A stretch of 64,000 nt of DNA from Alphaproteobacteria bacterium (lineage in GTDB: Bacteria > Pseudomonadota > Alphaproteobacteria > Rhodobacterales > Rhodobacteraceae): the NCBI GenBank assembly GCA_030425395.1, contig JAUIAS010000002.1:124001-188000 (forward strand), in the 5' to 3' direction. Both the position numbers and the translations under genes were made by a program. This document shows, in pieces, positions 53,560 through 62,260 of the stretch (position 1 is its first letter; every line of letters starts with the position of its first letter). Under the pieces are notes generated by a model, which worked only from the letters and a program-made list of their open reading frames with translations, was not told the origin of the DNA and ran no database searches.

Positions 53560-54006
53560 CGTTTTCCCCCGTCAACAGAATCGCGGAAACGTGTTCCGCA
53601 TAGCGGAATTGACGGCTGCGCGGCAGTGTCAAATTCGGCCCGCAGTTTGTGAAGCCCTTGCGCATTTTCTCCCTTTGCGGGGGGCATGTGAAATTCGCCC
53701 CCATGAAATGCTGCATATGCAAATTGATCGCGATGTGGTGTGTGACAGCGGTGTGCGGAAATTCAAAAATGCCCTTGAAATCAGCCAAAAATGCCCCTGT
53801 TCCGAAAGTTCTGCAATGCAGAAAGTCCATGCTGCGCGTGCATTTTCTTGACTTTGCGCGGGCTTTTCCTTGCCGTCCGTCATGACAAGGGTGGTTTTTT
53901 GTCGCGCCAAAAGCTTGACTTTGAACCAGCGTGTGCAACGCTCTTGCTCAGGGTCCGACCTTGAAAACAAAACGTTTATTTGTCGGGCGACTTTGGGAGG
54001 AAAAGA
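53560..54006. promoter_or_regulatory. Regulatory region between iclR and the Liv operon (447 bp)
   Basis: No gene is supported. It carries three half-sites GCGGAA (53583-53588), TTCCGC (53594-53599) and GCGGAA (53603-53608); the last two form the perfect palindrome TTCCGCATAGCGGAA. A second palindrome TTCTGCAATGCAGAA is at 53809-53823. Direct repeats CAAAAATGCCC-YTG occur at 53764-53777 and 53786-53799 (22 bp apart), and GCATTTTCT-N(2-3)-CTTTGCG at 53662-53679 and 53840-53858. The livK ribosome-binding site GGGAGG precedes ATG 54007. Confidence 0.65.
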
Positions 54007-55254
54007 ATGAAAAAATTTGTGAAACTCAGCGCCGCGGCGATGCTGTCGATGGCGCTTGGCGCGACAGCAGTGGCGGCCGAGAATATCAAGATTGCGTTTA
54101 TTGATCCGCTGTCTGGTCCGTTCGCGTCCACCGGTATCAATGGCTTGCATCAGTATCAGTTCGCAGCTGAAGCGATGGTGAACGAAAAGGGCGGCGTTCT
54201 GGATGGCCAGAACTTTGAAATCGTTCCGTTCGATAACAAGATCAGCCCGAAGGAATCGCTGATCCAGCTTCAAGTCGCGATTGACCAGGGCATCCGTTAC
54301 ATCGCCCAGGGCAACAGCTCGGGCGTGGCCAACGCGCTGACCGATGCAATCGACAAGCATAACCGCCGCAACCCCGACAGCCGCGTTCTGTTCCTGAACT
54401 ACGCTGCGGTCGACCCTGCGCTGACCAATGACAAGTGCAACTTCTGGCACTTCCGTTTCGATGCCAATGCCGACATCAAGATGGACGCGCTGACCGACGT
54501 GATCGCCGCCGATCAGGACATCAAGAAGGTCTATATCATCGGTCAGGATTACAGCTTTGGTAAGGCGGTTGCCGCTGCGGCGGTCAAGTTCCTCGGTGAA
54601 AAGCGTTCCGATATCGAAATCGTGGGCAACGAACTGCACCCGATCGGCAAGGTGAAGGACTTCACCCCCTACAGCCGCAAGATCGTTGCATCCGGCGCTG
54701 ACGCGATCATCACCGGCAACTGGGGCGCGGATATGCTGGGCCTTGGCAAATCGGTGATCGAAAACGGCTTTGACGGCCCGATCTTCACCTACTACGCGGC
54801 AGGCTCCGGCATGACGGCGGCGTTCGGCGACAGCGCCAAGGGGCGTGTTCGCCTGATTTCCCAAGGTGAGATCAACCCGATCGGCAGCGAAGAAGCGCGT
54901 CAGATTTATAATGCCTTCAAGGCAAAATACCCGGATGGCAACATCGACCAGAGCCGCATCTTCAACGTGATCGGCATGCTGGCCAAGGCAATTGAACAGG
55001 CCGGAACAGCAGATGACGTTGTGGCCGTCGCCAAGCAGCTGGAAGGCATGGAATACGACAGCATGTGGGGTGGTAAACTGTTCATGCGTCCGCAGGATCA
55101 CCAGTTGATCCAGAACATGCATGTTGGCGTCCACACCGATGAAAACATCGAGTTCGACTACGACAATTCGGGCTTTGGTATCCTGACGGAATCCACAGTC
55201 GAAATGGCGTCCATGGACAGCGCGACGACCTGCAAGATGCGTCGCCCCGAATAA
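54007..55254 (+). CDS. ABC transporter substrate-binding protein, branched-chain amino acid (LivJ/LivK) type (415 aa)
   Basis: A signal peptide (MKKFVKLSAAAMLSMALGATAVAA) is followed by a type I periplasmic binding fold starting NIKIAFIDPLSGPFASTGING. VYIIGQDYSFGKAVAAAAVKFLGE and ADAIITGNWGADMLGLGKS are typical of the HAAT family. These proteins bind amino acids but also aromatic and other carboxylates. Context here (IclR site, beta-oxidation enzymes) favours a carboxylate. Start at ATG 54007 with GGGAGG. Confidence 0.92.
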   Translation: MKKFVKLSAAAMLSMALGATAVAAENIKIAFIDPLSGPFASTGINGLHQYQFAAEAMVNEKGGVLDGQNFEIVPFDNKISPKESLIQLQVAIDQGIRYIAQGNSSGVANALTDAIDKHNRRNPDSRVLFLNYAAVDPALTNDKCNFWHFRFDANADIKMDALTDVIAADQDIKKVYIIGQDYSFGKAVAAAAVKFLGEKRSDIEIVGNELHPIGKVKDFTPYSRKIVASGADAIITGNWGADMLGLGKSVIENGFDGPIFTYYAAGSGMTAAFGDSAKGRVRLISQGEINPIGSEEARQIYNAFKAKYPDGNIDQSRIFNVIGMLAKAIEQAGTADDVVAVAKQLEGMEYDSMWGGKLFMRPQDHQLIQNMHVGVHTDENIEFDYDNSGFGILTESTVEMASMDSATTCKMRRPE

Positions 55255-55263
55255 GGCGACCAG

Positions 55264-55302
55264 ACCCCGATCCATGGCGTGCCGTGGGTCGGGGTTCGTT
55301 TT
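55264..55302 (+). terminator. Attenuator-like hairpin between binding protein and LivH
   Basis: ACCCCGATCC (55264-55273) pairs with GGGTCGGGGT (55286-55295), 9 of 10, followed by TCGTTTTT. It probably terminates part of the transcripts so that the binding protein is made in excess. Confidence 0.75.
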
Positions 55303-55339
55303 TCGTATTCCTCAAAAAACCGCCCTGGAGGGTTCTGAG

Positions 55340-56296
55340 ATGGAGCTCATTCTCGTCAATATCATCGACGGGCTTGTTACCGGACTGCTGTTGTTCATGT
55401 TGTCCGCCGGTCTGACGCTTATCTTTTCAATGATGGGCGTGCTGAACTTTGCGCATGCCAGTTTCTACATGCTTGGCGCGTATTTCGCATATGAAATAAG
55501 CACTTATCTTGGTTTCTGGATGGGCTTGCTGGTTGCGCCGCTGCTGGTTGGCGTGGTCGGTGCCGGTGTGGAACGCTATGGCCTGCGTCGGGTCCACCAA
55601 TATGGCCACGTGCCGGAGTTGATCTTTACCTTTGGTCTCGCTCTGCTCATCGAAGAACTCGTCAAATTCATCTGGGGCAACGATCAGGTGCCATACCAGA
55701 TCCCCGAAATTCTGGAAGGCGCGGCCTTTACGATTTCGAGCTATAACATCCCGGCCTACAAGGTCTTCATGATCTTCCTGTCGCTGATCATCTTTGGCGG
55801 TCTGCTTTATGTCCTGACCAAGACCCGCGTCGGCATGATTATTCAGGCTGCTCTCAGTTATCCGCGCACGGTCGAGGCGCTTGGCCATAACGTGCCGCTG
55901 GTATTCATGGGTGTGTTCGGCGTTGGCACGGCGCTGGCCGGTGTGGCCGGTGTGATCGCCGGGCCGGTTCTGTCGACATTCCCCGGCATGGCCTTTGTTC
56001 TTGGCTCCATCGTGTTTGTGACCATCGTTATCGGCGGTCTGGGCAGCCTCGGCGGAGCCCTGTGTGCGGCGCTGATCATTGGGTGGCTCACCACGTTCGC
56101 CAAAGCCTACAACGTGCGAATGGAGGATATCCTGACCGGTATCGGCTTTGAAAAGCCAGAGCCGCTTTGGGATAGCGCGTGGAGCGATCTCTGGACGCTG
56201 ACTTCGCCGCAGATTGCAGACATTCTGCCCTATCTGCTGATGGTGCTCATCCTTGTGTTCCGGCCCTACGGCCTGTTCGGAAAGCGTGACGTATGA
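55340..56296 (+). CDS. Branched-chain-type ABC permease, LivH family (318 aa)
   Basis: About eight hydrophobic helices with LivH signatures: NIIDGLVTGLLLFMLSAGLTLIFSMMGVLNFAHASFYMLGAYFAY at the N-terminus and VIGGLGSLGGALCAALIIGWLTT-like sequence (here IVIGGLGSLGGALCAAL). ATG 55340 has GGAGG. Its stop overlaps the livM start (ATGA). One half of the transmembrane channel. Confidence 0.93.
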   Translation: MELILVNIIDGLVTGLLLFMLSAGLTLIFSMMGVLNFAHASFYMLGAYFAYEISTYLGFWMGLLVAPLLVGVVGAGVERYGLRRVHQYGHVPELIFTFGLALLIEELVKFIWGNDQVPYQIPEILEGAAFTISSYNIPAYKVFMIFLSLIIFGGLLYVLTKTRVGMIIQAALSYPRTVEALGHNVPLVFMGVFGVGTALAGVAGVIAGPVLSTFPGMAFVLGSIVFVTIVIGGLGSLGGALCAALIIGWLTTFAKAYNVRMEDILTGIGFEKPEPLWDSAWSDLWTLTSPQIADILPYLLMVLILVFRPYGLFGKRDV

Positions 56297-57576
56297 CCGA
56301 TATTTCTCAAAACCCACAGGCACGCCAGCACGGCGGCGTGACCTTGCGCGTGGCGATGCCGTGGATTGTTGGCGCATTTCTCATTCTGGTGCTGCCGTTT
56401 GTTTTCCAATCCAACAGCGCCATCACGATCATGAACCAGATGTCGATCACGATCATCTTTGCGCTCAGCTATAACATGCTGCTGGGGCAGGGTGGGATGC
56501 TGTCCTTTGGCCATGCCGTCTATATGGGCATGGGGGGCTTTCTGTGTGTTCACGTCATGAACTGGGACATGTTCGGATCGCTTCCCTTGCCGGTTCTGCC
56601 GATTTTTGGCGGGATCATGGGGATGGTCATGGCGCTGATCATCGGTTCGTTTTCGACCCGCAAGGCGGGGACCGTGTTTGCGATGATCTCGCTTGGCGTC
56701 GGGGAACTCATCGCCGCCTGTTCTGTGATCATCGTGGTCTTTTTCGGTGGCGAAGAGGGGATCTCGGGCGACCGGACCTATGGGATGCCGTTTCTGGGGT
56801 ATGAATTCCTCAGCCAGATCGAGGTTTATTACCTGATCGGGTTCTGGTTGTTCGTTTCGGCGCTGTTGATGTTCCTGTTTTCGCGCACCCCCATCGGGCG
56901 TATGGCCAACGCTGTGCGAGACAACCCCGAGCGTGCGGAATTCCTCGGGTATTCGTCCCGCTGGGTGCGCTTCAATTCCTTTGTCGCGGCGGGTTTCTTT
57001 GCCGGTATCGCGGGCGGTCTGTTCGCCATCAGCTATGAAATCCTGACCGAGGAGAACCTCAACCTCGTGACCTCCGGGTCGATCCTTCTGGTCACCTTCC
57101 TTGGGGGCGTCGGCGTGTTCTTTGGCCCGATCATCGGGGCCATCGTGTTTACCCTGTTGCAGACCGTTCTCAGCCTTGAGACGGAAATCTGGTCTCTCTA
57201 TGTGGGGGCGTTGTTCGTGGCCACGGTCATGTTCTTTCCCAGCGGGTTGGCGGGGGTGCTGATGATGCATGCGCCTGCTTTCAAACTGGGAAAATGGCAA
57301 ATGCTGATCGTGCCGTACATCAAGACGCTTGTGCCTGCGGCGCTGTGCATCGTGGGCATCGCGGGGATCGTCGAGATCCTGTTCCACGCCCGCCATTCGG
57401 CAGTGGGCGAAACCGAGATGACCCTGTTCTGGATCACGTTCGATCATACCAGCATCATGCCTTGGATCGTCTTTGCCGTCCTTGCAATTGTCGGGTTCTG
57501 GATCACCCGCAAGACCGCGCCGGACCTTGTCGAAGCCTGGCACGCAGCCACTACACCGGATGAGGTGAGCCGATGA
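56293..57576 (+). CDS. Branched-chain-type ABC permease, LivM family (427 aa)
   Basis: About ten hydrophobic helices. It has ALSYNMLLGQGGMLSFGHAVYMGMGGF, GRMANAVRDNPERAEFLGYSSRWVRF, VTFLGGVGVFFGPIIGA and MFFPSGLAGVLMMH. The C-terminal 90 residues extend beyond ordinary LivM proteins with further hydrophobic segments, shared with the orphan paralogue at 17442-18683. It overlaps livH and livG by four bases. Confidence 0.93.
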   Translation: MTDISQNPQARQHGGVTLRVAMPWIVGAFLILVLPFVFQSNSAITIMNQMSITIIFALSYNMLLGQGGMLSFGHAVYMGMGGFLCVHVMNWDMFGSLPLPVLPIFGGIMGMVMALIIGSFSTRKAGTVFAMISLGVGELIAACSVIIVVFFGGEEGISGDRTYGMPFLGYEFLSQIEVYYLIGFWLFVSALLMFLFSRTPIGRMANAVRDNPERAEFLGYSSRWVRFNSFVAAGFFAGIAGGLFAISYEILTEENLNLVTSGSILLVTFLGGVGVFFGPIIGAIVFTLLQTVLSLETEIWSLYVGALFVATVMFFPSGLAGVLMMHAPAFKLGKWQMLIVPYIKTLVPAALCIVGIAGIVEILFHARHSAVGETEMTLFWITFDHTSIMPWIVFAVLAIVGFWITRKTAPDLVEAWHAATTPDEVSR

Positions 57577-58331
57577 CACCAGCACTGGAAATCAACAACC
57601 TGCACAAGAGTTTCGGCAAGGCCGAGATCATCCGGGGCATTGATCTTTCTATCGGTCAAAGCGAACGTCACGCCATTATCGGGCCAAACGGGGCGGGCAA
57701 ATCCACCCTGTTCAACCTGATCACCGGGCGCTTTGCCGCCTCGTCGGGCAAGGTCAGCCTGCATGGTCAGGATCTTGCCGGGCTGGCCCCGTTCGAGATC
57801 AACCGGCTGGGCCTGTCGCGGTCGTTCCAGATCACCAATATCTTTCCCAAGATGACGGTGTTCGAAAACGTGCGCTGTGCGCTGCTGTGGGCCAAGGGAT
57901 ACAAGTATTCCTTCTGGCACATGGTCAGCCGGTCGCGCGATCTGACCGAAGGGGCGGATGCCATTCTGGAGCAGATCAACCTGACTGCGCGCCGTGATTT
58001 ACCGGCGGGCGTTCTGTCCTATGCCGAACAGCGCGCGCTTGAAATCGGGATCACCATCGCGGGTGGTGCGGATGTCATCATGCTCGACGAACCCACCGCG
58101 GGCATGAGCCATTCTGAAACCGACTATATCGTGGACCTGATCCGCAAAGTCACCGAGGGCAAGACACTGGTCATGGTCGAACACGACATGGGTGTGGTGT
58201 TCGGTCTGGCCGATCGGATTTCGGTTCTGGTCTATGGTGAAATCATCGCAACCGGGAAACCGGAAGAAGTGCGCGGCAATCCGCGTGTTCAAGAAGCCTA
58301 TCTTGGTGCTGCATTGGAGGCGGAACACTAA
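57573..58331 (+). CDS. Branched-chain-type ABC ATPase, LivG family (252 aa)
   Basis: Walker A GPNGAGKST, the LivG-specific GLSRSFQITNIFPKMTVFENV, signature region VLSYAEQRALEIGI (LSYGEQ-type, with Ala in place of Gly), Walker B DVIMLDEPTAGMS and switch His in VMVEHDMGVVF are present. One of two nucleotide-binding subunits. Start overlaps livM, and the stop overlaps the livF start by one base. Confidence 0.94.
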   Translation: MTPALEINNLHKSFGKAEIIRGIDLSIGQSERHAIIGPNGAGKSTLFNLITGRFAASSGKVSLHGQDLAGLAPFEINRLGLSRSFQITNIFPKMTVFENVRCALLWAKGYKYSFWHMVSRSRDLTEGADAILEQINLTARRDLPAGVLSYAEQRALEIGITIAGGADVIMLDEPTAGMSHSETDYIVDLIRKVTEGKTLVMVEHDMGVVFGLADRISVLVYGEIIATGKPEEVRGNPRVQEAYLGAALEAEH

Positions 58332-59032
58332 TGCTCGAAGTCACGGACATGCACGCCTATTACGGCAAATCCCATATCCTTCAGGGTGTGACCATGAACA
58401 TTCAGGAAGGCGAGATCGTCGCCCTTCTGGGGCGCAACGGTGTTGGGCGGTCGACAACCTGCAAGGCCATCATGGGCGAGGTCGAACCGCATGGTTCGGT
58501 CAAGTTCCAGGGCCGCGAGATTGCAGGCATGAAGGCGTATGAAATCGCCAACCTCGGGGTTGGATACGTTCCTGAAAACCGCGATATCTTTCCCGGTCTG
58601 ACCACGCGCCAGAACCTGAATCTGGGGCTGAAACCGGGGCAGAAGGACGGCGCGGGCCGTTGGTCCATGCAAAACATGTTCGACATGTTCTCCAACCTGA
58701 GCAACCGCGCCGATGTGGAAGCGTCGGTGTTGTCTGGGGGTGAACAACAGATGTTGACCATGTGCCGGACCTTGATGGGCGATCCCGATCTGGTGATGAT
58801 CGACGAACCGACCGAAGGCCTGTCACCGCAGATGGTTCAGAAGGTTGCCGAGGTTCTCAAGGAAATCGCCAACCGCGGGATCGCCACGCTATTGGTCGAA
58901 CAAAAGCTGTCGATTGCCATGGACATCGCCCACAGGGTCTATGTGATGGGCCACGGTCAGATGGTCTTCGAAGGCACGCCCGACGAACTGCGCGCACGCG
59001 ATGATGTGCGCAAGGAGTGGCTGGAAGTCTGA
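58331..59032 (+). CDS. Branched-chain-type ABC ATPase, LivF family (233 aa), Arg in Walker A
   Basis: LivF layout with YYGKSHILQGV, VGYVPENRDIFPGLTTRQNL, signature VLSGGEQQMLTMCRTLM, Walker B LVMIDEPTEGLSP and VEQKLSIAMDIAHRVYVM, where the switch position after VE is Gln instead of His, as is common in LivF. Walker A reads GRNGVGRST: residue 40, normally the phosphate-binding Lys, is Arg (CGG at 58448-58450). The partner LivG keeps a normal site. The protein could still function as a subunit with asymmetric ATP use. Confidence 0.92.
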   Translation: MLEVTDMHAYYGKSHILQGVTMNIQEGEIVALLGRNGVGRSTTCKAIMGEVEPHGSVKFQGREIAGMKAYEIANLGVGYVPENRDIFPGLTTRQNLNLGLKPGQKDGAGRWSMQNMFDMFSNLSNRADVEASVLSGGEQQMLTMCRTLMGDPDLVMIDEPTEGLSPQMVQKVAEVLKEIANRGIATLLVEQKLSIAMDIAHRVYVMGHGQMVFEGTPDELRARDDVRKEWLEV

Positions 59033-59056
59033 TCCGACGACAAACGGGGACATGAG

Positions 59057-60298
59057 ATGAAAACAGCGGACCCAGAGACGCTGGGATTTGACGCGCCGCG
59101 ATTGGCGCGCATTTCCCAGTGGCAGCAAAGCTATATCGACACCCGCAAATTCGCAGGAAGCTCTTGCCTGATCGCCAGAGGTGGTCAGGAAGCGTTCTTT
59201 CACGCGGCGGGCAAGCGGGATCTGGAGGCGGGCACGCCGTTTGAACGCGATACGGTGGCGCGCATCTATTCGATGACCAAACCGATCACATCGGTTGCGC
59301 TCATGATGCTGGCGGAAAAGGGGTTGTTCCATCTTGAGGCACCTCTGTCCGATTTCATCCCCGAATTCTCGGACATGCAGGCCTTGGTGCCCGGTGCCGA
59401 ACGCATCGACCAGACCGAACCCTGCGCCACGCCGACCCTGCATCATCTGCTGACCCATACCTCGGGGCTGAGCTATCCGTTCAACCCCGGCGTGCTGCCC
59501 CGCGCGATGCACGAGCAGGACATGATGTTCAAGGCCAACGAAGGCCGCCTTGCCAATCAGGCGGCGCGGTTGGCCGAGCTTCCTTTGGCGTTTCAGCCCG
59601 GCACGCGCTGGGAATATTCGGTTTCGATCGACGTTCTGGGCCGGGTGGTTGAAGTGGTGTCTGGCAAATCGCTGGCCGATTTCTTTGCCGACGAGATTTT
59701 TGCCCCTCTGGGCATGACCGATACGGCCTTCAGCGTGCCAGCACATGCGCGCGACCGGTTTGCGGCGCTTTACACCCCGCTCGCGGGGAACGCCTTTGAC
59801 CTCAACAATGCCGATGCCAAGGCGGACAGCCTGCGCCTTGCCGATGCACCCGAGGGGTCGATCTTTCATAATGCGGTCACCTATTCGGGCGGCGGCGGGC
59901 TGGTCGGGACGATCGACGATTACATGCGGTTTGTCGAAATGCTGCGAACCGGCGGGCGGGCAGGGGATGGGCGGCTTTTGTCCCCCGCGACCCTGTCGTT
60001 CATGATGCGCAACCAACTTCCCGGCGATATCGCGTCGATGGGACCACAGAGCTTTGCCGAACAACCGATGGAAGGCATGGGGTTTGGCCTTGGCGGGGCG
60101 GTTGTCCTTGATCCGGGCCGCGCACGCAGCCCGGGCAGCGTCGGCGATTTCAGCTGGGGCGGGATGGCCTCCACATTCTTCTGGGTGGACCCGGTTCGGG
60201 ATATGTCGGTGGTGTTCTTTACCCAGTTGTCGCCATCGAGTTCATACCCCGCACGCCCGCAACTCAAGGCGCTGGTGCACGGGGCGTTGATGGCATGA
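59057..60298 (+). CDS. Serine hydrolase, beta-lactamase/esterase (EstB-type) family (413 aa)
   Basis: Class C beta-lactamase fold with the SxxK nucleophile motif in IYSMTKPITSVALMM, a YSV (Tyr-x-x) motif in WEYSVSIDVLGRVVE and HLLTHTSGLSYPF. No signal peptide, so probably cytoplasmic. Family members hydrolyse esters, lactones or amides. It starts 24 bp after livF and its stop overlaps the CoA-ligase start (ATGA), so it belongs to the transport/catabolic operon. It could open an imported ester or lactone before CoA activation (inference). Confidence 0.9.
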   Translation: MKTADPETLGFDAPRLARISQWQQSYIDTRKFAGSSCLIARGGQEAFFHAAGKRDLEAGTPFERDTVARIYSMTKPITSVALMMLAEKGLFHLEAPLSDFIPEFSDMQALVPGAERIDQTEPCATPTLHHLLTHTSGLSYPFNPGVLPRAMHEQDMMFKANEGRLANQAARLAELPLAFQPGTRWEYSVSIDVLGRVVEVVSGKSLADFFADEIFAPLGMTDTAFSVPAHARDRFAALYTPLAGNAFDLNNADAKADSLRLADAPEGSIFHNAVTYSGGGGLVGTIDDYMRFVEMLRTGGRAGDGRLLSPATLSFMMRNQLPGDIASMGPQSFAEQPMEGMGFGLGGAVVLDPGRARSPGSVGDFSWGGMASTFFWVDPVRDMSVVFFTQLSPSSSYPARPQLKALVHGALMA

Positions 60299-62247
60299 CA
60301 AACAAGGTTCTTTGGACCCCGGATCCGGAGCGCGCAGAGGCGTCCACCATGGCGCAATTCATGCGCTGGCTGGCGGCCGAACGCGGACTGCATTTTGACG
60401 ATTACAATGACATGTGGCGCTGGAGCGTCGCTGACCTTGAGGCGTTCTGGGACGCGATCTGGCATTTCTTTGCCATGCGATCCTTTACCCCGCACGAACG
60501 TGTTCTGGGCGCTCGGACCATGCCGGGGGCCGAATGGTTTCCGGGTGCAACGGTCAACTATGCCGATCAGATGCTGGCCGGTGCCGACGCGCGCGGGGAT
60601 CGCGAGGCTGTCATCGTGCAATCGGAGACCTTTGGCCGGCACGAACTGAGCTGGAGCGGCCTGCGCGATCAGGTGGCCAGCGTCGCCGCACGGTTTCGCG
60701 CGCTGGGGGTGACCAAGGGTGACCGCGTCGTCGCGATCCTGCCCAACACCGAAACCGCGCTGATCGGATGCCTCGCCGCGACCAGTCTTGGCGCGATCTG
60801 GTCACTATGCGCGCCAGATATGGGCCATGTCGCGATCATCGACCGGTTCCACCAGATCGAACCCAAGTTGGTTATCGCCCAGAACCGATATGTCCATGCG
60901 GGCAAGATGACCGACCGCAGCTCGGTGATCGCGGAAATATTGGACAACCTGCCGACAGTCGAAAACGTGGTGCAAGTCACCGTAAAAGATGACCTCGTTG
61001 CGGGTCGTATCGATTGGAATGACCTGCTTAACGATACCGTGGCCTTTGAGCCGGTGCCGGTGGCTTTTGATCATCCGCTGTGGATCGTCTATTCGTCGGG
61101 CACCACGGGCAATCCAAAGCCGATCGTGCACGGGCATGGCGGCATCATCCTTGAGGCGGCCAAACAATCGCTGCATCAGGACCTGAGCGACAGCGACAGG
61201 TTCTGCTGGCTGACCTCCTCTGGCTGGATCATGTGGAATGCGCAATGGGCCGCTCTGGGGCAGGGGGCAACGGTCGCGATGTTCGACGGTGCACCCCATT
61301 TCCCCGATATGGGTGTTGTATGGCGGTTTGTCGCAGAGGAACGGCTGAACTATTTCGGCGCAGGTGCCGCGTTTTTCGCGGGATGCCTCAAGGCGGGCGT
61401 GACACCGGGGGCCGATCTGGATCTGGGTTCTCTGCGGTCTCTGGGATCAACCGGTTCACCGCTGAGCGCCGACGCCTATGACTGGATCTATTCGCAGGTC
61501 AAATCCGATGTATGGCTGGCCCCGATCTCTGGCGGCACGGACCTTGCCGGGGCTTTTGTGGCGGGCCATCCGATGATGCCTGTGCGCGCGGGCGAGATGC
61601 AATGCCGGTCGTTGGGCAATGCGGTGCGGGCTTTTGACGAGGACGGCAAGGAACTGATCGGTGCCGTGGGGGAGCTTGTCTGCACCGAACCTTTGCCCTC
61701 CATGCCGCTGTTTTTCTGGGGCGATACCGACGGCAGCCGCCTGCACGACAGCTATTTCGATACCTACCCCGGTGTTTGGCGACATGGCGACTGGATCGAA
61801 ATTGCCGAGGATGGCAGTTCCGTAATTTATGGCCGTTCGGATGCCACCATCAACCGCAAGGGCCTGCGCATGGGCAGTGCTGAAATCTATCAGGCGGTTG
61901 AGGGGCTGAGCGAGGTTCTCGACAGTCTCGTGGTCGATCTTGAGTTTCTGGGCCGCGAAAGCTTTATGCCGCTGTTTGTCGTGCTTCAGGATGGACAGGT
62001 TCTGGACGACGCGATGAAGGACCGGATCAACGACGCCATTCGTAATGGGGTTTCGCCGCGCTTCTTGCCCAACGAGATCATTCAGATAAAAGAGGTTCCA
62101 CGCACCATGTCCGGCAAGAAGCTGGAGGTGCCGGTCAAGAAACTGCTTTTGGGCGGTGACCCGGACAAGGTGGTGAACAGGGATTCCATGATAAACCCTG
62201 ACAGCTTTGACCGTTTCATCGCCTATGCCAAAGCCCGAGAGGCATGA
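60295..62247 (+). CDS. Acetoacetyl-CoA synthetase family CoA ligase (650 aa)
   Basis: An adenylate-forming enzyme of the acetoacetate-CoA ligase subgroup: LWTPDPERAEASTMAQFMRWL and TMPGAEWFPGATVNYADQML at the N-terminus, P-loop YSSGTTGNPKPIVHGHGG, GGTDLAGAFVAG, RKGLRMGSAEIYQAVE and the C-terminal catalytic Lys in VPRTMSGKKLEVPVKKLL. It activates acetoacetate or, in this context, possibly the transported acid, to its CoA ester with ATP to AMP. Coupled to the serine hydrolase gene upstream. Confidence 0.9.
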   Translation: MTNKVLWTPDPERAEASTMAQFMRWLAAERGLHFDDYNDMWRWSVADLEAFWDAIWHFFAMRSFTPHERVLGARTMPGAEWFPGATVNYADQMLAGADARGDREAVIVQSETFGRHELSWSGLRDQVASVAARFRALGVTKGDRVVAILPNTETALIGCLAATSLGAIWSLCAPDMGHVAIIDRFHQIEPKLVIAQNRYVHAGKMTDRSSVIAEILDNLPTVENVVQVTVKDDLVAGRIDWNDLLNDTVAFEPVPVAFDHPLWIVYSSGTTGNPKPIVHGHGGIILEAAKQSLHQDLSDSDRFCWLTSSGWIMWNAQWAALGQGATVAMFDGAPHFPDMGVVWRFVAEERLNYFGAGAAFFAGCLKAGVTPGADLDLGSLRSLGSTGSPLSADAYDWIYSQVKSDVWLAPISGGTDLAGAFVAGHPMMPVRAGEMQCRSLGNAVRAFDEDGKELIGAVGELVCTEPLPSMPLFFWGDTDGSRLHDSYFDTYPGVWRHGDWIEIAEDGSSVIYGRSDATINRKGLRMGSAEIYQAVEGLSEVLDSLVVDLEFLGRESFMPLFVVLQDGQVLDDAMKDRINDAIRNGVSPRFLPNEIIQIKEVPRTMSGKKLEVPVKKLLLGGDPDKVVNRDSMINPDSFDRFIAYAKAREA

Positions 62248-62260
62248 GAAAGGCCACGCG

